A stretch of DNA of 64,000 nt, taken from assembly GCA_014529385.2 (NCBI GenBank), contig CM043967.1, positions 81,914,278 to 81,978,277 of the forward strand, given 5' to 3'. This document shows, one piece after another, positions 1 to 10,366 of this stretch. The position numbers were made by a program, and so were the translations under genes. How positions within the stretch are numbered: position 1 is the first letter of the stretch; each line of letters begins with the position of its first letter. The stretch is from Adiantum capillus-veneris. Its lineage: Eukaryota > Streptophyta > Polypodiopsida > Polypodiales > Pteridaceae. The notes beneath the pieces were generated by a model. The model made no database searches and was not told the DNA's origin. It was given only the letters and a program-made list of their open reading frames with translations.

Positions 1-559
1 TATTCAGTTGTGCTAAACCTCCAAGTGGCGCAATAGACTGGGTAGTCTATCTTGCCATCAACCTGGGCCATTATAGCCCCTATCGCCATTCAAGATGCAT
101 CAATATGCACATGAAAAATTACCTCCTAGTTTGGTTGGTAAAGAACTAGCTTTTTGCTATTTGCATCCTTCAAACACTACAAACTTTGTTCACATTCTTC
201 ACTCAAGATAAATTTATTCTTATTCTTGGTCAATTCATACATAAGTAATTATTTGGCTGTAAATGAATGAATAAACATCTTGTAAAAATTGAAATATCCA
301 AGGAAGGAGCTCAACTTAAACACAGTTGTTGGAGCTCTAGCTTGCTGAACACCCTTTACTTTATTACTAGCCATCTCAATTCCATTTCTGGACAGAATGT
401 GTCCCAAAAGCTGACCTTTTCACACCATGAATAATGACTTGAAGGGCACCTTTCAAGTACCATTTCCAAGAATAATAAATGCATCTCTTCAATGGAGAAA
501 ATGGTAAAGTCATCCACAAATATGGCCAAAAACTTACATAGGAATTCACTGAATATTTC
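1..559 (-). pseudogene. Ty3/gypsy RT end and RNase H fragment (distal part of element G1)
   Basis: Read on the minus strand, this stretch gives the reverse transcriptase catalytic box FVDDF (506-520). Lower down, near 1-120, it gives an RNase H start with HIDAS followed by a stop codon. The same protein is seen at 55,651-56,430 and 61,000-61,676. Reverse transcriptase and RNase H copy the element RNA into DNA. The fragment continues past the window edge. It is cut on its right by the LTR at 560, and the other half of the RT resumes at 18,891, so this is the downstream half of one interrupted gypsy element. Several stops and frame changes show that it is dead. Confidence 0.85.
555..559. repeat. 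Target site duplication, left (ATTTC)
   Basis: The five bases before the 171-bp LTR element read ATTTC, and those after its right LTR (18,891-18,895) read ATCTC. The uninterrupted gypsy relative near 56,430 has ATTTC once at this place. This fixes the insertion point and shows that 560-18,890 is one insertion. Confidence 0.8.
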
Positions 560-730
560 TATCAGAACAAGGGTCCGGTACCCTAAGAACTAGGCTAGTC
601 ACGGACTACGGCCAAGGGCCGAGCTAGGCAGTGTGGACAGGGGATCCGTCTAGGGCAAGGGGCTAGGAGTCTACCTATATAAAGGGAGGTTGGGAGGAGG
701 ATCTCAAGGCCTAGTTCCCTAGTTCTTACA
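560..730 (+). repeat. 5' LTR of short-LTR element
   Basis: A 171-bp LTR ending TTCTTACA, with a TATATAAA promoter box at 676-683. The right LTR begins TGTC, but this one begins TATC, so the terminal TG is mutated to TA. The duplicate LTR at 61,677 carries the same TA, which places the mutation before the locus duplication. Confidence 0.85.
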
Positions 731-731
731 C

Positions 732-743
732 TGGTATCAGAGC
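732..743 (+). promoter_or_regulatory. Primer binding site (initiator Met tRNA type)
   Basis: TGGTATCAGAGC lies one base inside the left LTR. This is the usual plant LTR-retrotransposon PBS, complementary to the 3' end of initiator methionine tRNA, and it primes minus-strand DNA synthesis. It sets the plus orientation of the element. Confidence 0.9.
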
Positions 744-1674
744 TTAGGAGTGTCTCTTCCTCTCTCTCTCTAGGCGTGGTCTCTTTAGGTCCCTGAAAGT
801 AGGGACTTTGGGTGAGAACCATGGCTTTTTGAAGCTTTTTCAAAAATAGCAGTTTTCCTTGCCAATTCGGGCAGAGCTTCCTATTTTGGACGCAAGGCTA
901 TGGTGCATGGATTGACGAGCTCTTGGCCTTGGAAGGGATGCCAGGGGGAGATAGAGCGTAGCGCCAACACCTTTGGGCCGTAGCCGGCCTCAGTATCCCC
1001 CGCCATCACCAAATCTCTACTCGCAGGAGGCCGCTCGCTGCTGTGAGCTTTGGCTTCAATAAACCCACGCCATGTTCACATGGTGAGGCCCTTTGGCCTC
1101 AAAAATTAAACATTGGCCACTAGTAGTGGCCCTTCCCACAAGCAAGGTAGCCCCGTGTACCGGCAATCCTCGCGTGAGTTCGAGTAGTCCGGTGGAAGGG
1201 AAAAAAAAAGCCACACCTAATTGTGGAGCAGGCATACCTCATCATTCCGAACCGGCTGCAAACCAGTCTGACAGTTTAGCACACCACAAAACGAACGGAT
1301 TTGCCGTTTACATCCAAGGCAAATCCAGGTATTGGCTACGAAGCATACATCGGTGTTTGCAAAGGAATCCTCGGCTGCAAATCAAGTGCTGATTTCGTGG
1401 TGGATTGGGATTTACAATCCGATTTCAACTTGGACATTCAGTTCAGTTGAAGACATAATTACCCAGTTAATTATCGCAACCTGCTATGAGCTAGTGCTGA
1501 AGTTCCTCGATGATTTCACCTCTTCGCCAATTCTATTGGGATTGGAAATTAACCTTCTTTACGACCGCCGGCGAGGTTAGCATGGCTAACTACCTTTGTG
1601 TTTGATACAGTTACGAGTTTTTGTTGCACTCCAAGGTATTGTTTTTTCTTTTGTTTGCACAACACAGATTCGCC
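744..1674 (+). other. Leader of short-LTR element, no gene
   Basis: This is the untranslated leader between the PBS and the gag-like ORF. It contains short open frames with no recognisable domain. The same sequence recurs at 61,861-62,799 with scattered substitutions, and the frames are not conserved between the copies, which argues against coding. Packaging signals would be expected here but cannot be identified by eye. Confidence 0.6.
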
Positions 1675-2253
1675 ATGAGTGCGGAAATTGATGATCAACA
1701 CATGTTTGACTTTGAATACCTCGAATTGGCTCCACCTGTGGATGTTATGGGGCCGGATACTCTCACGAAGAGTACCATTGTGGCAACAGGGATGAACGGT
1801 GTAAACCCAGGTGATCTACCTCTATCTCCTCATTTATCAACCCCTCCTCCTCAGAGTGTGTTGGATATTCTCGAGGATGACAGTCAATTGCTAGATGCCA
1901 GGGAGTTTGTCACTCGACAGGGTTCAAATCGCAACCTCGCTGTCAGGGTTCAAATCTTGGTTACACAAGTAGAAAATCTTACACAACTAATTTACAGAGT
2001 GCTATCAGAATCAGCTCTCTACTTGCCAGCAACCCAAGGGGTTTCCAATTTACCAGTTACGACCAAAGAGGTCCAACATGTCCAAAATAATTCGGGTGTC
2101 AAAACAAATTGGGGCACGACCAACGTTGTCAAGAAGTGCCTATCACCATCCGACCTTCAACGTGCAAAATGTCAAAAATTATGCTTTATTTGCTTAGGAG
2201 CACATAAAAAAAAACAGCGCCCGCATATCGGACAACTTAAGCATGATGCATGA
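1675..2253 (+). CDS. Gag-like protein of the short-LTR element, left copy
   Basis: The ORF has 192 codons. I chose the ATG at 1,675 because it begins the stretch MSAEIDDQHMFDFEY, which is conserved in the right copy, whereas the upstream in-frame ATG lies in leader-like sequence. The middle is rich in Pro and Thr, followed by a hydrophobic heptad-like stretch. Near the C-terminus KLCFICLGAH resembles the first half of a CCHC zinc knuckle, like the LCF-x-C fingers of chromovirus Gag, but the final Cys is missing. The frame runs out just after a run of A residues. It would coat element RNA if functional. The gag assignment rests on position and the half-finger only; I recognise no other domain. 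Confidence 0.5.
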   Translation: MSAEIDDQHMFDFEYLELAPPVDVMGPDTLTKSTIVATGMNGVNPGDLPLSPHLSTPPPQSVLDILEDDSQLLDAREFVTRQGSNRNLAVRVQILVTQVENLTQLIYRVLSESALYLPATQGVSNLPVTTKEVQHVQNNSGVKTNWGTTNVVKKCLSPSDLQRAKCQKLCFICLGAHKKKQRPHIGQLKHDA

Positions 2254-4676
2254 GTTCGTGATTTGACATAAACTCCAGTTTTGGTGCATGGCACAGTAGT
2301 TATATGGCTTTTGAACATGTTATCTTAGCCATTTTCTCATACTTCAATATGGATTTTCAGCGTATTGTATGTTTTTTTGAAATTGGGTACTGTTAAGCCC
2401 AATTGTTTTTTCTGCCATAGTCATTTTTGTTATGACCAGTCACATCATCTCGGCTTATCCGATCTGCCAAAAACATTATGAGATGCATGCAAGATTACTG
2501 AATTAGGGTGTATATGATACACGTGTCCTACAAATTACGTTTTGCATTTACTTTGGACAGTATTATGAAAAGCCAAATGCTTGGCCCATTTCACATGAAA
2601 CAAGGCTTCTAATTTGTACTCTGATTACCTCGGCGACAAGAGGAGTTGGCAACCAAGTTTGGGGCACCTACATTATTCAGGATATCATCTCATCGAATCC
2701 CTACCAATCTAACCGGTGCAAGGCACTTAGGGTGTTGACTTCAACGGTTTTCACGGTAGCCACGGGCTTTCATTTTTGTATGCAAGGCATGCTACCCATA
2801 TGGTATAAAGTACGCTCTCACAAATCACTCTGTCAAGGACACTATTAGTTATGCACTGTTTCCCATAATTTTCAGTTGCTATCAAGGCACACAAAACAAC
2901 CTAAAAACTTCTAATGGATTCAAAACCCATACACGGTAGATGGTCACGCTGTGACTTGTGTTCCCTCTCGCGATGTGAACACCATACAGTCAAATGGTTG
3001 CATGCTTATACGATAATCTGGCACTAAGGCATAAGATGTATAAAGGCACACATTCTGGGCACACACACACACTAGCAATGAAAGGAAAGCTCCTCAACCC
3101 AGCATGCTCTTCTGTTCATTCTTGATCTCTTTCTCTAAACGAACAAAATGAAAATTTTCTACGAAGTTTGTTTCATGTTTCACTACTGAGTTCTCCAGAG
3201 CCAAGATGCTCTTCAATTCTCAGCTACAAATTGGGCAAGGTGCCATTCACATTTATTTTCGTCCGTTTATCGATTGAACACTCATTTCCATATGGGCTAG
3301 GAGCCACGCACGCTAGCTACGGGCCATTGCTAAATCTAGCATAAGATCCACTTGTTGGCATTCCTTGGATGATTGTTCTCAAGATCGAACAAGTCTACCC
3401 AGTGGAGTACACATTGATGTTAATTGAAAAGCAAGCGTCTTGTCATTACAGATGTCATTACGGATGTATAGGGTATCATTTTTGCACTACATGTTTTCAG
3501 TACAAACGCTCATGTGCGTTTTTTGACAATCTTAACGTCACACCGGCTGATCTCTACCACGAAGTATAGATGCAGCAATCAGGGGTGACAACATGGTTGT
3601 AAGGGATTGGTAGTTCACTCGTGTGGGTCTCCTTCTCTCTCTATAGCACTACGAAGTGTCTATGGACATACTGTTTTGGGGTAAAACCTAGCGAATGATT
3701 GCTACATCACAGTTTGATCTGCATTGAGGATCACTGTTGATCTCTCCCAGTTCTACTTTCAACGAAAGTATTCCGCACTCTACCATGCGGTAGCAGACGA
3801 ACACACTTTTTAAGTTGATTCCACTCAATCTGTACACGGTTTACTATGTTAGTTACCGTTATCTCCTAGTTGAGTAGTTTCTACAAAGAAGTCTTATCGA
3901 GGGATTTGTCTACGTAGATTCCAATTCAAGGGCTTGGGTTGTAAAGGCAACAACCAGGGTTCCCAGTGCAATACTATTTGTTTTTCAGGTAGGGGACGTG
4001 CTCCTTTCCATTTGCATCCAGGTAAGTGTACATTATGTTATTGCATTTTGCATACATGTAAGTGTATAATATGTAATTGCATTTACATACAGGTAAGTGT
4101 ACTGACTTGGTGTCAATTGCATGTTTAGTATGCTTTGCTTGGTGTTTCAAGACGTCTAAGTATGCTTGAATATTACCGACCCATGCCAAGGGCATGTAGC
4201 CACAAAGTATTTTGGGCCAAGTGTCCAAGCTGTCTTTCTGCCTTATGCAGTTACGAACCTACTTGTAGGGTTCAATTTGGCACATGTTGTCACATGGGAT
4301 ACAACATGGTCTAGGAACTCAAGGAGTTCAGTTTAGCCAGTGGAGCAAGACTAATGAGGGTCCCTCTCACTCCCGTCGTAGAGTGTTAGCAGTTACCTCC
4401 ACACACAAGTATGTCTTGTACTTGAAGGATGTTCCTTTTCACACATCCTTATATGAGACATATTCCACATGTGGAGAATATGAGTCTCTGGACTGACACT
4501 AGAGCCATTATTTCAATTATGTGTCATGACAAAGTCCCTAGGTGCTGGTCACATCTGTTTTCTAGACCATTTTTAAGCACGACGTATCAGGAGCAATTTC
4601 GTGGCCAGAAATTGTCGGATACTTAGAATGACTTGTTAAGGTCCAAGTACTGCTAAACAACATTACAGATGGTTGT
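2254..4676 (+). other. Internal region of short-LTR element, no recognisable gene
   Basis: About 2.4 kb of stop-rich DNA continues the element up to the copia insertion. Its first 630 bases recur at the right end of the window (to 64,000). I find no pol motif in either strand. A short CA run lies near 3,060. Short open frames at 3,369, 3,934 and 4,284 show no domain. Confidence 0.6.
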
Positions 4677-4681
4677 TTATA
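4677..4681. repeat. Target site duplication TTATA, left
   Basis: TTATA directly precedes LTR-A, and the identical TTATA at 15,456-15,460 directly follows LTR-C. A 5-bp duplication is normal for copia integrase. Confidence 0.85.
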
Positions 4682-4824
4682 TGTTGAGATGTAGAGAGAA
4701 AGAGAGAGAGACGAGACAAGAGACACACCATATACGCTCCCAAAGACTGATTCATATTGAGGACAAGATACAAATATATAGGTGAGACCAAGTTTAGTAG
4801 AGTGAGCCATATATAGCTCCAACA
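4682..4824 (-). repeat. Copia LTR-A (3' LTR of the minus-strand element)
   Basis: A 143-bp LTR with TGTTG...CAACA ends. On the minus strand it is preceded by a purine tract (plus-strand CCCCCACTC at 4,825-4,833), the expected polypurine tract. It differs from LTR-B by one base (near 4,793). Confidence 0.9.
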
Positions 4825-5071
4825 CCCCCACTCAAACAAAGGTCTCTAGCTTTGGATGAAAAAACCCTTGGGGAGTTCAAGGGAAAAACCCAAGCCCCTA
4901 TACAATGTGAAATATGAACCAGTGGTGATGATGTGAAAGTGAATTGTGCGTCTATGTACAAATATTCAAGTGACTTAGATATCACAAGGTGCAAATGTGG
5001 AGTGTGCATAGTGCATGGTACCTAAAAGATTACAATGTCATATGTACAAAGCTATTACAATAGAAAAGAAG
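4825..5071 (-). other. Copia 3' untranslated region and polypurine tract
   Basis: This lies between the polyprotein stop and LTR-A. The purine tract abutting the LTR primes plus-strand DNA synthesis. The same sequence lies at 10,120-10,366 with a few substitutions. Confidence 0.75.
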
Positions 5072-7718
5072 CTAATCTAGAAAGAGTGAGGCCGAAGCAA
5101 CTCCAAGCTCCGAGCGCAAGAGGATGAAACGTGACTCATTGAGGCCTTTGGTCAAAATGTCTGCAATCATCTGGTCACTTGGACAGTGTTCAACCATAAT
5201 GGTTCCCTTGCGTACTTCATACCTGACATAATGATAATGGACAGCAATGTGCTTTGACTTATTATGTTGAACATAGTCTTTTGCAAGACTAATAGCACTT
5301 TGGTTGTCACACCGCAAGGGTGTGCTAGAAAGAGGAGAGTGACCAATATCAACCAGCATTTGTCGAAGCCAAATCAACTCACGAGCTGCAAGTGATGCCG
5401 CAACATATTCTGACTCAGTCGTAGAAACTGCAACACAACGTTGTTTCTTGCTGGTCCAAGAAACAAGACAACCATTTATAAAGAAGCAATTTCCACTAGT
5501 AGATCGCATAGATAAATGTGAGCTTGCCCAGTCTGCATCTGTATAACCCAAAACAGAAAGAGATTGCATAGAATCCGATGTGAGTTGTCGTCGATAGACT
5601 AAACCAAAATCTGTAGTGCCTTTCAAGTATTTCAATACACGCTTTGCAGCAGACCAATGCTTAAGAGAAGGACATGCAAGATGTTGTCCAAGATAGTTAG
5701 CAGCAAACAGAATATCAGGACGAGTGTTCATGCCAACAAACTGAATACATCCAATCAAGTTAGCATAAGGTTGATTTGTGACAAGTTGACCGCCATTGTC
5801 AGAAGTATTCTTCGTAGAGCTCGCAAGACAAGGTGTGTTGGCTGAATGTGCAGATTCCATACCAAATTTTTGAATAGTATCTGCAATAAACTTTGACTGT
5901 CGAAGGAATAAAATACCTTTTGTACGGTTCCGTTGGATTTGAATGCCAAGACAAGAGTGAATCTCTCCAAAATCCACCATATCAAATGCAGAAGACAATA
6001 AATTTTTCACTTGCTGAAGAAATCCCAAATCATTGGAAACAAGGATGGTATCATCCACATAAAGAGCAAGAATCACAAAACTGCTACCTTGGCGTTTTAT
6101 GTATAAGTTGAGGTCTGACGAGCAAGAGATGAATCCTTTAGAGTTGAGAAAAAGATCAAATTTTGTATACCAGGCTCGCGAAGCTTGTTTGAGACCATAT
6201 AGTGCCTTATGGAGTTGAGCAACAAGGTCTTCTTTACCTGGAATAACAAACCCTTCTGGTTGTTCCATATAAATTTCCTCTTCCAAGTCACCATTAAGAA
6301 AAGCAGTTCGCACATCCATTTGATGAGCTTCTAAATCAAATTGAACAGCAAATGCCAATAAAACTCGAACACTTGTAATGCGAACAACTGGTGAAAAAGT
6401 CTCTTGATAATCAACACCAGCTACTTGGGAGTAACCTTTTGCAACTAAACGCGCCTTGAACTTGTCAAAAGATCCATCTGCTTTTACTTTTGTTTTATAC
6501 ACCCACTTACATTTAATAGCTGTACAACCAGGAGGTAATTCAGTTAGTATCCATGTACCTTTAGAGATAAGAGAATCGTACTCTGCTTCCATAGCCTCTT
6601 GCCATTGATCCTTTTGTGGTGAAGAGATAGCTTCATCATAAGTAACGGGATCTTCATAAGTTGAAAAAGCATTATCAGCAATATCGTCATCATAAACATG
6701 ACATGAGCCATGTTCAAAATCAATAGGCAGATCAACAAAAATATCAATATCATCATTGGCAACATTTGGAATGGATGGTTGTGAGGAGGAAAGTTGCTCT
6801 ATAGGAAGAGTTTCATCTTCTGAAAGAAATGGAAAAGCCTGAAGCAATGATTTAGTGTCATCAGAATCATCCATGGACCATGAGCCTCCCATAAGCTGTT
6901 CGTTAAGAGTAGCATCACGATTCACAATTACTTTCTTGGAGGAAGGGTCATAGAATTTGTAGCCTTTGGAAGTGTCAGAATATCCAATAAAAATAACTTT
7001 AAGACCAGGAGCATCAAGCTTTGTTCGTGTTTCTTTGGGAACATGAATATAAGCAATACATCCAAAGGTTCGAAAATGAGATACAGAAGGAATGTCACCT
7101 GTCCATGCTGTGATGGGTATCTTACCAGAGGGTGCAGTAGTAGGAAGATGATTCTGAATAAATGTTGCTGTCAAAGTAGCTTCAGCCCAGAAAACACGAG
7201 ATAAGCCAGAATGAATCAGCATACATCTTACAGCATTGAGAATAGTGCGATTCTTTCGTTCAGCAACACCATTCTGTTGAGGCGAATATGGAATAGTGTG
7301 TTCATGATGAATTCCTGTGTCAGCACAGTAACTCACAAACTCTTGAGAAACATATTCGCCTCCATTGTCACTACGAAGCTTCTTAAGGCGATGACCAGTT
7401 TGAAGTTCTGCAGCCTTGTGGAATTGTTTGAAAACAAATAAGGCTTCAGATTTTTGTCTAAGTAGAAATACAGTCGTATACCTTGAGAAATCATCAATGA
7501 AAGTAATGAAGTAGCGATATTGTGATCTCGAAGAAGGTAGAGGTCCACATATATCAGTATGAACAAGATCCAAGATGTCATGAGAATGAGTTGTATTTGA
7601 AAGAGGAAAGGGTTCACGATTGTGTTTCCCAAGAGCACAAAATTCACAAATTCCCATATGGGGATGGGCTTTAAGATCCATGCCATGAACAAGATCACGA
7701 CGTTGAAGATCAAGGAGT
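5072..7718 (-). pseudogene. Copia polyprotein, 3' half (integrase, RT, RNase H), 5'-truncated
   Basis: The open minus-strand frame matches the second half of the full polyprotein at 10,367-14,554. In order it has the GAG-pre-integrase zinc region (CEFCALGKHN), the integrase core (HTDICGP; RSDNGGEY; SPQQNGVAERKN), RT with AFLNGDLEEEI and LYVDDTIL, and RNase H (YTDADWASS). Here the frame is open where the full copy has a stop (CAA rather than TAA at the equivalent codon). Identity to the full copy ends abruptly after CAAGGAGT at 7,718, where foreign DNA begins. Gag, protease and a 5' LTR are missing, so this piece cannot move by itself. Confidence 0.9.
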
Positions 7719-8210
7719 ATAGATATATAGATAAATCAAGATTGAATTTGCTTTTAGAAAACGACTCCTTTGACCCATTTGAATGGTCAGGAGAGATTGT
7801 CTTGAAACAAAAGGTCTTCCGCTACATTGGTGCCCTTGTAGGGGTCACAATCACTCACAAGCAAAGATTGCTATGGGTCATGGACAAAGTGAGGAGCAAG
7901 ACGTGCAGGTGGACACATGTGCTCCTTTGCTTCCATAGTAGGGTGATATGTTTATGATCGCATATATGTCTTTCATTGGTTCACTCCTCAAAATAGCTAA
8001 ATTCAACTCAAAGGAGTTCTTCAAACCGGTGAAAAGATTCCTATGCAAAACTAAGACCAAAGATACCCTTCCCTGGAAGTGGGCCAAATGGAAGTATGTG
8101 TCTAAACCCCAAGGAGCAAGGTGGTATTGGGATCCGCAACCCTGAAGTAGAAACAAAGGACCAATGTGCTAAATCTATGATCTCAATTGCAAAAGAAGAC
8201 TAAGCATCGG
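7719..8210 (+). pseudogene. LINE reverse transcriptase C-terminal fragment
   Basis: Plus-strand frames give FRYIGALVG followed by THKQ...W..DKVRSK..RW. After a frame change they give KWAKW.YVSKP, then EQGGIGIRNPEVE in another frame. This order (RYLG box, then K...W, then PK..GG.GI) is the end of the RT domain of plant LINEs. At least two frameshifts and internal stops are present. It lies directly after the copia breakpoint, so it belongs to the foreign segment flanking LTR-B. Confidence 0.65.
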
Positions 8211-9107
8211 TCATTATGACAAAGGAAATGATTAACATAATGAAGCTAGTCCCTCAAGGGGGCTGTGGAAGGAGGGAGGTAGGCAAACTGCTTGCCCCTC
8301 GGTGGACAAATCTAAAATTTGGTGGCACCATGGGAGAGCTAGTACTGAAGTGTACTAGAGTTGGTCTAGGCAACTTAGTGCATGGTGCCACTCCAAGGAT
8401 ACCTATAGTGTGCTGGTTTAAAAAGCAGATTGGTTTGCCAAGCTCAACAAAACCAACATTTTTTACAAAACAAAATTGCATAGACAACTATAAAGTGCCA
8501 TTTTTTGTGCGACACTACTCAAATGCTTCACAAAAGGAAAAAAATTCCTTCATAGCGTTATATATAGAGGTCAAGATGAGATTAGATTGAGATTTTGAGA
8601 ACTCCTTGCTCTACGTGCTCACCAAAAGTCATGTCACCTTGTGAGTGCTCACTTAAGCTTATCTTTATAAGAAAACCCAGGACAGAATAGTGCTTGCAAT
8701 GCAAATGAAGCCAAATCTACTAGTATGTCCCCACAATTTTGGAAGCATGTTTGCACAACGTGAATTTGGGGAGATCCGCTGGGAGTTAAGCGAAAATAAG
8801 GAGCAGGGGATGGAGAACGTGTCACGACAGGGGCATGCAGTGGTAGGGGCGGACATCTGGTGTGCTGACAGCGTGCGGTTGACTTTATTTTATGGAGTGG
8901 TTGGTCCCCATTTTCTGTGTGTGGTGGTTGCGAGTGAACTGTAGCAACCCTTGTTGTGAGCTACGCTTCTCTTTCTGTTTTCTTCTGTGAGTCTTTGTTG
9001 TCTGTTTTTGTACGTGTATGTTGAGGTTTTTTCCATTGGCATTGTTTGTCACATGCTTTCTGTCCACAGTGTCTGGTCATCGTTGGTTTTGTACTCCCAG
9101 TTGATGT
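8211..9107. other. Unassigned DNA between LINE and HUH relics
   Basis: About 0.9 kb without a recognisable domain. A 124-codon open frame at 8,216-8,590 has no motif I can name and may be decayed LINE 3' sequence. Nothing else stands out. Confidence 0.4.
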
Positions 9108-9976
9108 GTGCATGCTATGGCTCGACTGAAGTGTGAAGCTCGACGTAGAGCAGAGGTAGACGAATGCAATGCTTCAAAGAAACCCAAGCGTAGTAAAGTA
9201 GAGCGAGGGAAGGGGAAACTATCAAAACCAGCTAGCAGGGTCATGGAGGTTAGTGTTACTATTTTGATAGGTGGTGGGGACATAGATGTAGGCTTATTGC
9301 AGCAGATGGAATCTTTTCCTCAGAATGAAAATCTAGCTGGGCTGTGCGCAGTGGAAAGAGGAGGATCTCTTTTTCATTTGCACCTACAGATGGTAGTGTG
9401 GTTGTGGGCAACAACGCTTATTGGTGTGAACAAAAAAGTCAAAGTATATCTAGGATGGGATAAGTCAACGCATGCGGGTGGGATGGTACTGTGTTGGGGT
9501 CTGAAACAACAAAAGATGCACACTTTTGAAGGAATAATAGGCTATTGTTTGAAGGAGACTAGCGAGCCACATTCCAAAAAGTGATGCACTATATTAGTGT
9601 TGAAGAGGTGAATAGAGGGATCGAGCTATATAGCTTATATGGTGCTGATGAGGTGAAAAACAAGGTTACCTGACGCTGGGAAATATTTTTGACAAAGCAT
9701 TGATGTTTTGGAAATATAGCCTGCGGCACCCTGTAGGTAATGACTTTTTATCAACAATACATAGAATGATCAAAACTAAAAAATATTATGCGTCTTCATC
9801 GTGGATAACTCCGTACGAAGGATGAGGGATGGAATTATGTAAAATGAAGGCGTTGTGGAGGTGCATGATTCATCTAGCATCTACTAACTACCAAGACATT
9901 GTTGATATTTTTGTGAACAATGACATATATGGCAGCACGCATCCACGATCAGATTGGTTTTTGTCATGTTGGCAAG
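9108..9976 (+). pseudogene. Rep-like HUH endonuclease (Replitron-like), decayed
   Basis: The first frame (158 codons from ATG 9,108) starts with a Lys/Arg-rich region. It then has VERGGSLFHLHLQ (residues 82-94), where His90-Leu-His92 fits the metal-binding HUH motif. Residues 145-149 read GYCLK, where Tyr146 and Lys149 fit the YxxK catalytic motif of Rep proteins. The distance between the motifs and the preceding GGGDI strand are also Rep-like. The protein then continues in two other frames (from about 9,584 and from 9,670), with a stop near 9,822, until LTR-B cuts it at 9,977. HUH enzymes nick single-stranded DNA and join it to tyrosine. The family call is my inference from the motifs; the broken frames are directly visible. 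Confidence 0.55.
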
Positions 9977-10119
9977 TGTTGAGATGTAGAGAGAAAGAGA
10001 GAGAGACGAGACAAGAGACACACCATATACGCTCCCAAAGACTGATTCATATTGAGGACAAGATACAAATATATAGGTGAGACCAAGTTCAGTAGAGTGA
10101 GCCATATATAGCTCCAACA
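9977..10119 (-). repeat. Copia LTR-B
   Basis: A 143-bp LTR, one base different from LTR-A and one from LTR-C. It is the 3' LTR of the full-length interior. It is flanked on the left by GCAAG inside the Rep-like gene, without a matching duplicate at LTR-C. Confidence 0.9.
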
Positions 10120-10366
10120 CCCCCACTCAAACAAAGGTCTCTAGCTTTGGATGAAAAAACCCTTGGGGAGTTCAAGGGAAAAACCCAAGCCCCTATACAA
10201 TGTGAAATATGAACCAGTGGTGATGATGTGAAAGTGAATGGTGCATCTATGTACAAATATTCAAGTGACTTAGATATCACAAGGTGCAAATGTGGAGTGT
10301 GCATAGTGCATGGTACCTAAAAGATTACAATGTCATATGTACAAAGCTATTACAATAGAAAAGAAG

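Noticed and set aside
5657-7441. Plus-strand and alternative minus-strand ORFs inside the copia coding region
   Set aside because: They are antisense or out-of-frame shadows of the polyprotein and occur equally in both copia copies because those are near-identical.
9108-9976. Integrated plant virus Rep gene
   Set aside because: The motifs would allow it, but no Rep helicase (Walker) motif, capsid gene or stem-loop origin is seen. The surrounding LINE and transposon context fits a transposon Rep better. Not excluded.
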